A DNA stretch of 6,326 nt. Source: DATDYB01 sp036517115 (lineage in GTDB: Bacteria > Patescibacteriota > Minisyncoccia > Phycocordibacterales > PALSA-1337). Below the pieces are notes generated by a model, which made no database searches, was not told the origin of the DNA, and saw nothing but the letters and a program-made list of their open reading frames with translations. This document shows, piece after piece, positions 5,934 through 6,326 of the stretch; the stretch's first letter is position 1; each line of letters begins with the position of its first letter. The translations under genes and the position numbers were made by a program. The stretch is from assembly GCA_036517115.1 (NCBI GenBank), contig DATDYB010000040.1:1-6326 (forward strand), read 5' to 3'.

Positions 5934-5942
5934 ATTATACCA
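5934..5942 (-). promoter_or_regulatory. Extended -10 promoter of the PH-like/membrane protein operon
   Basis: TGGTATAAT on minus, with perfect hexamer 5939-5934, then eight bases and the ATG at 5925. Spacing is two bases longer than in the three other cases, predicting a leader of zero to about two bases. The hexamer abuts the palindrome CCATATGG (5940-5947). Confidence 0.65.
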
Positions 5943-5965
5943 TATGGGTAACTGTTCTCTAAAAA

Positions 5966-6326
5966 TCAATACCCTCGATGAAGACTTCTCCGTTCGAGTC
6001 CAAGGCGCAGGTGAAACAGTTCACCTGCTTCCCTCATTAAAAAAGCTTCACTTTTTTGCTGTGTCTCCTGAACAAAATCCGAACTTTTTTCCAACAAAAT
6101 CCCGATGTGGAATGAATCGTCCCGCCACTGCCTCGCTTCACTCGGCAACACCAAAGAAAAATGTTCCTTGCTTCTCTGATTTGGCGGTGGTGAAATTTTT
6201 CTTGAAAAAGGAAAGGACATTTTTCTTTGGTGTTCTGCCCTCAAGGTCTCGGGCAGGTGGCGGAACAATGCGGACGAAGTTTTGCAAAAACTATTTTTTG
6301 GGGAAAGGATTTTGCAAAACTTCGGC
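5966..6326 (-). CDS. Doubtful partial reading frame running in from the right edge
   Basis: A minus-strand frame is open from the window edge to a TGA at 5966 (120 codons visible). Its C-terminal 39 residues, from SSDFVQETQQ through EAFLMREAGELFHLRLGLE, look moderately protein-like (charged, helical). The upstream part is rich in Ser, Pro, Lys and Arg and runs through several strong inverted repeats. A plus-strand frame from the ATG at 5944 is equally open to the edge. Such two-strand openness with dense palindromes argues for a structured or repeated non-coding element as much as for a gene. I recognise no family. The start lies outside the window if it is coding; an internal TTG exists at 6268. 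Confidence 0.22.
   Translation of the reverse strand, partial: PKFCKILSPKNSFCKTSSALFRHLPETLRAEHQRKMSFPFSRKISPPPNQRSKEHFSLVLPSEARQWRDDSFHIGILLEKSSDFVQETQQKSEAFLMREAGELFHLRLGLERRSLHRGY
6007..6028. repeat. 9-bp perfect hairpin, tetraloop ACAG
   Basis: GCAGGTGAA (6007-6015) and TTCACCTGC (6020-6028) pair perfectly around ACAG. It is the first of a series of hairpins in the right-hand 350 bp. There is no T run directly after it on either strand, so it is not a standard terminator. Confidence 0.6.
6039..6057. repeat. A/T hairpin AAAAAAG / CTTTTTT
   Basis: A 7-bp stem, 6039-6045 with 6051-6057, encloses the loop CTTCA. It follows the GC-richer hairpin at 6007-6028 by 10 nt. As weak A-T pairing it is a minor element, reported because it belongs to the cluster. 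Confidence 0.4.
6147..6234. repeat. Long inverted repeat, 18 bp perfect plus 4 bp
   Basis: AACACCAAAGAAAAATGT (6147-6164) is the exact reverse complement of 6217-6234. After one bulged T (6165), CCTT (6166-6169) pairs with AAGG (6213-6216), giving a 22-bp stem. A small TTTTT/AAAAA hairpin (6196-6200 with 6205-6209) is nested in the loop. No TATA-like or target-duplication signals flank it. It could be the ends of a small element, or a strong RNA structure. Confidence 0.65.
6235..6256. repeat. 6-bp inverted repeat CTGCCC / GGGCAG
   Basis: 6235-6240 pairs with 6251-6256 around a 10-nt loop, directly abutting the long inverted repeat that ends at 6234. Taken alone it is unremarkable; it adds to the density of dyads here. 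Confidence 0.4.
6275..6324. repeat. 15-bp perfect inverted repeat at the window edge, arms containing TTTTGCAAAA
   Basis: CGAAGTTTTGCAAAA (6275-6289) and TTTTGCAAAACTTCG (6310-6324) are exact reverse complements separated by 20 nt that include a T run and a G run. Each arm also contains the self-palindrome TTTTGCAAAA, so the site could form one cruciform or present two identical dyads to a protein. It ends two bases before the window edge. Confidence 0.6.

Noticed and set aside
5985..6010. GTTCGAGTCC at 5992-6001 resembling a tRNA T-arm
   Set aside because: The flanking bases do not form a 5-bp T-stem, and no anticodon arm, D-arm or acceptor pairing could be found around it.
5944..6326. Plus-strand frame from the ATG at 5944, open to the window edge
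   Set aside because: The composition is rich in Phe, Lys, Ser and Thr with no recognisable domain. It runs through all the inverted repeats, and the minus strand is also open. No -10 with the spacing seen at the other genes precedes it.

Overview
The window suggests a member of the Candidate Phyla Radiation (Patescibacteria, Parcubacteria-like). The case rests on very short intergenic gaps, no recognisable Shine-Dalgarno sequence ahead of any gene, many small proteins, and one Cys-rich secreted protein built from segments I associate with these genomes. TAA, TAG and TGA all act as stops, so the standard bacterial code (table 11) fits and the TGA=Gly lineages do not. The assignment is an inference from gene content; there is no marker gene here.

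Layout. Positions 1-220 are non-coding: a long terminator-like hairpin (32-89), copies of an AATACAAA/TTTGTATT motif, and a promoter region. The only well-supported plus-strand gene follows, a ribose-phosphate pyrophosphokinase (221-1117) ending at a strong intrinsic terminator (1136-1161). Every other well-supported gene is on the minus strand. Read in their own direction (right to left) they are: a PH-like small protein (5925-5548) overlapping by ATGA a three-helix membrane protein (5551-5216); a YdeI/OmpD-associated (OmdA) family protein (5106-4834); an SRPBCC/AHSA1-type protein (4782-4330) followed by a GIY-YIG/URI endonuclease (4306-4058); a Cys-rich secreted or anchored protein (4040-3390), a LysE/RhtB-type exporter (3347-2709) and an ABC-F ATPase (2661-1189). 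The ABC-F gene converges on the PRPP synthase gene.

Regulation. Four minus-strand transcription units share the same start architecture: an extended -10 (TGCTATAAT, TGCTACAAT or TGGTATAAT) whose hexamer ends 6 nt (three genes) or 8 nt (one gene) before the start codon. No convincing -35 and no SD accompany it. This predicts leaderless or almost leaderless mRNAs. It also selects the GTG start of the Cys-rich protein and the internal ATG of the YdeI-family protein.

The right end (about 5940-6326) is the least explained part. It is densely packed with inverted repeats, including an interrupted 18+4 bp pair and a perfect 15 bp pair at the edge, and a frame stays open on each strand to the window edge. 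I could not assign it to a known family. It may be a structured or repeated intergenic element, or the end of a gene that continues outside. I found no tRNA, rRNA, CRISPR array, recognisable insertion sequence or defence system. The genes are mostly housekeeping or accessory, and I do not see a clear previously undescribed multi-gene system.
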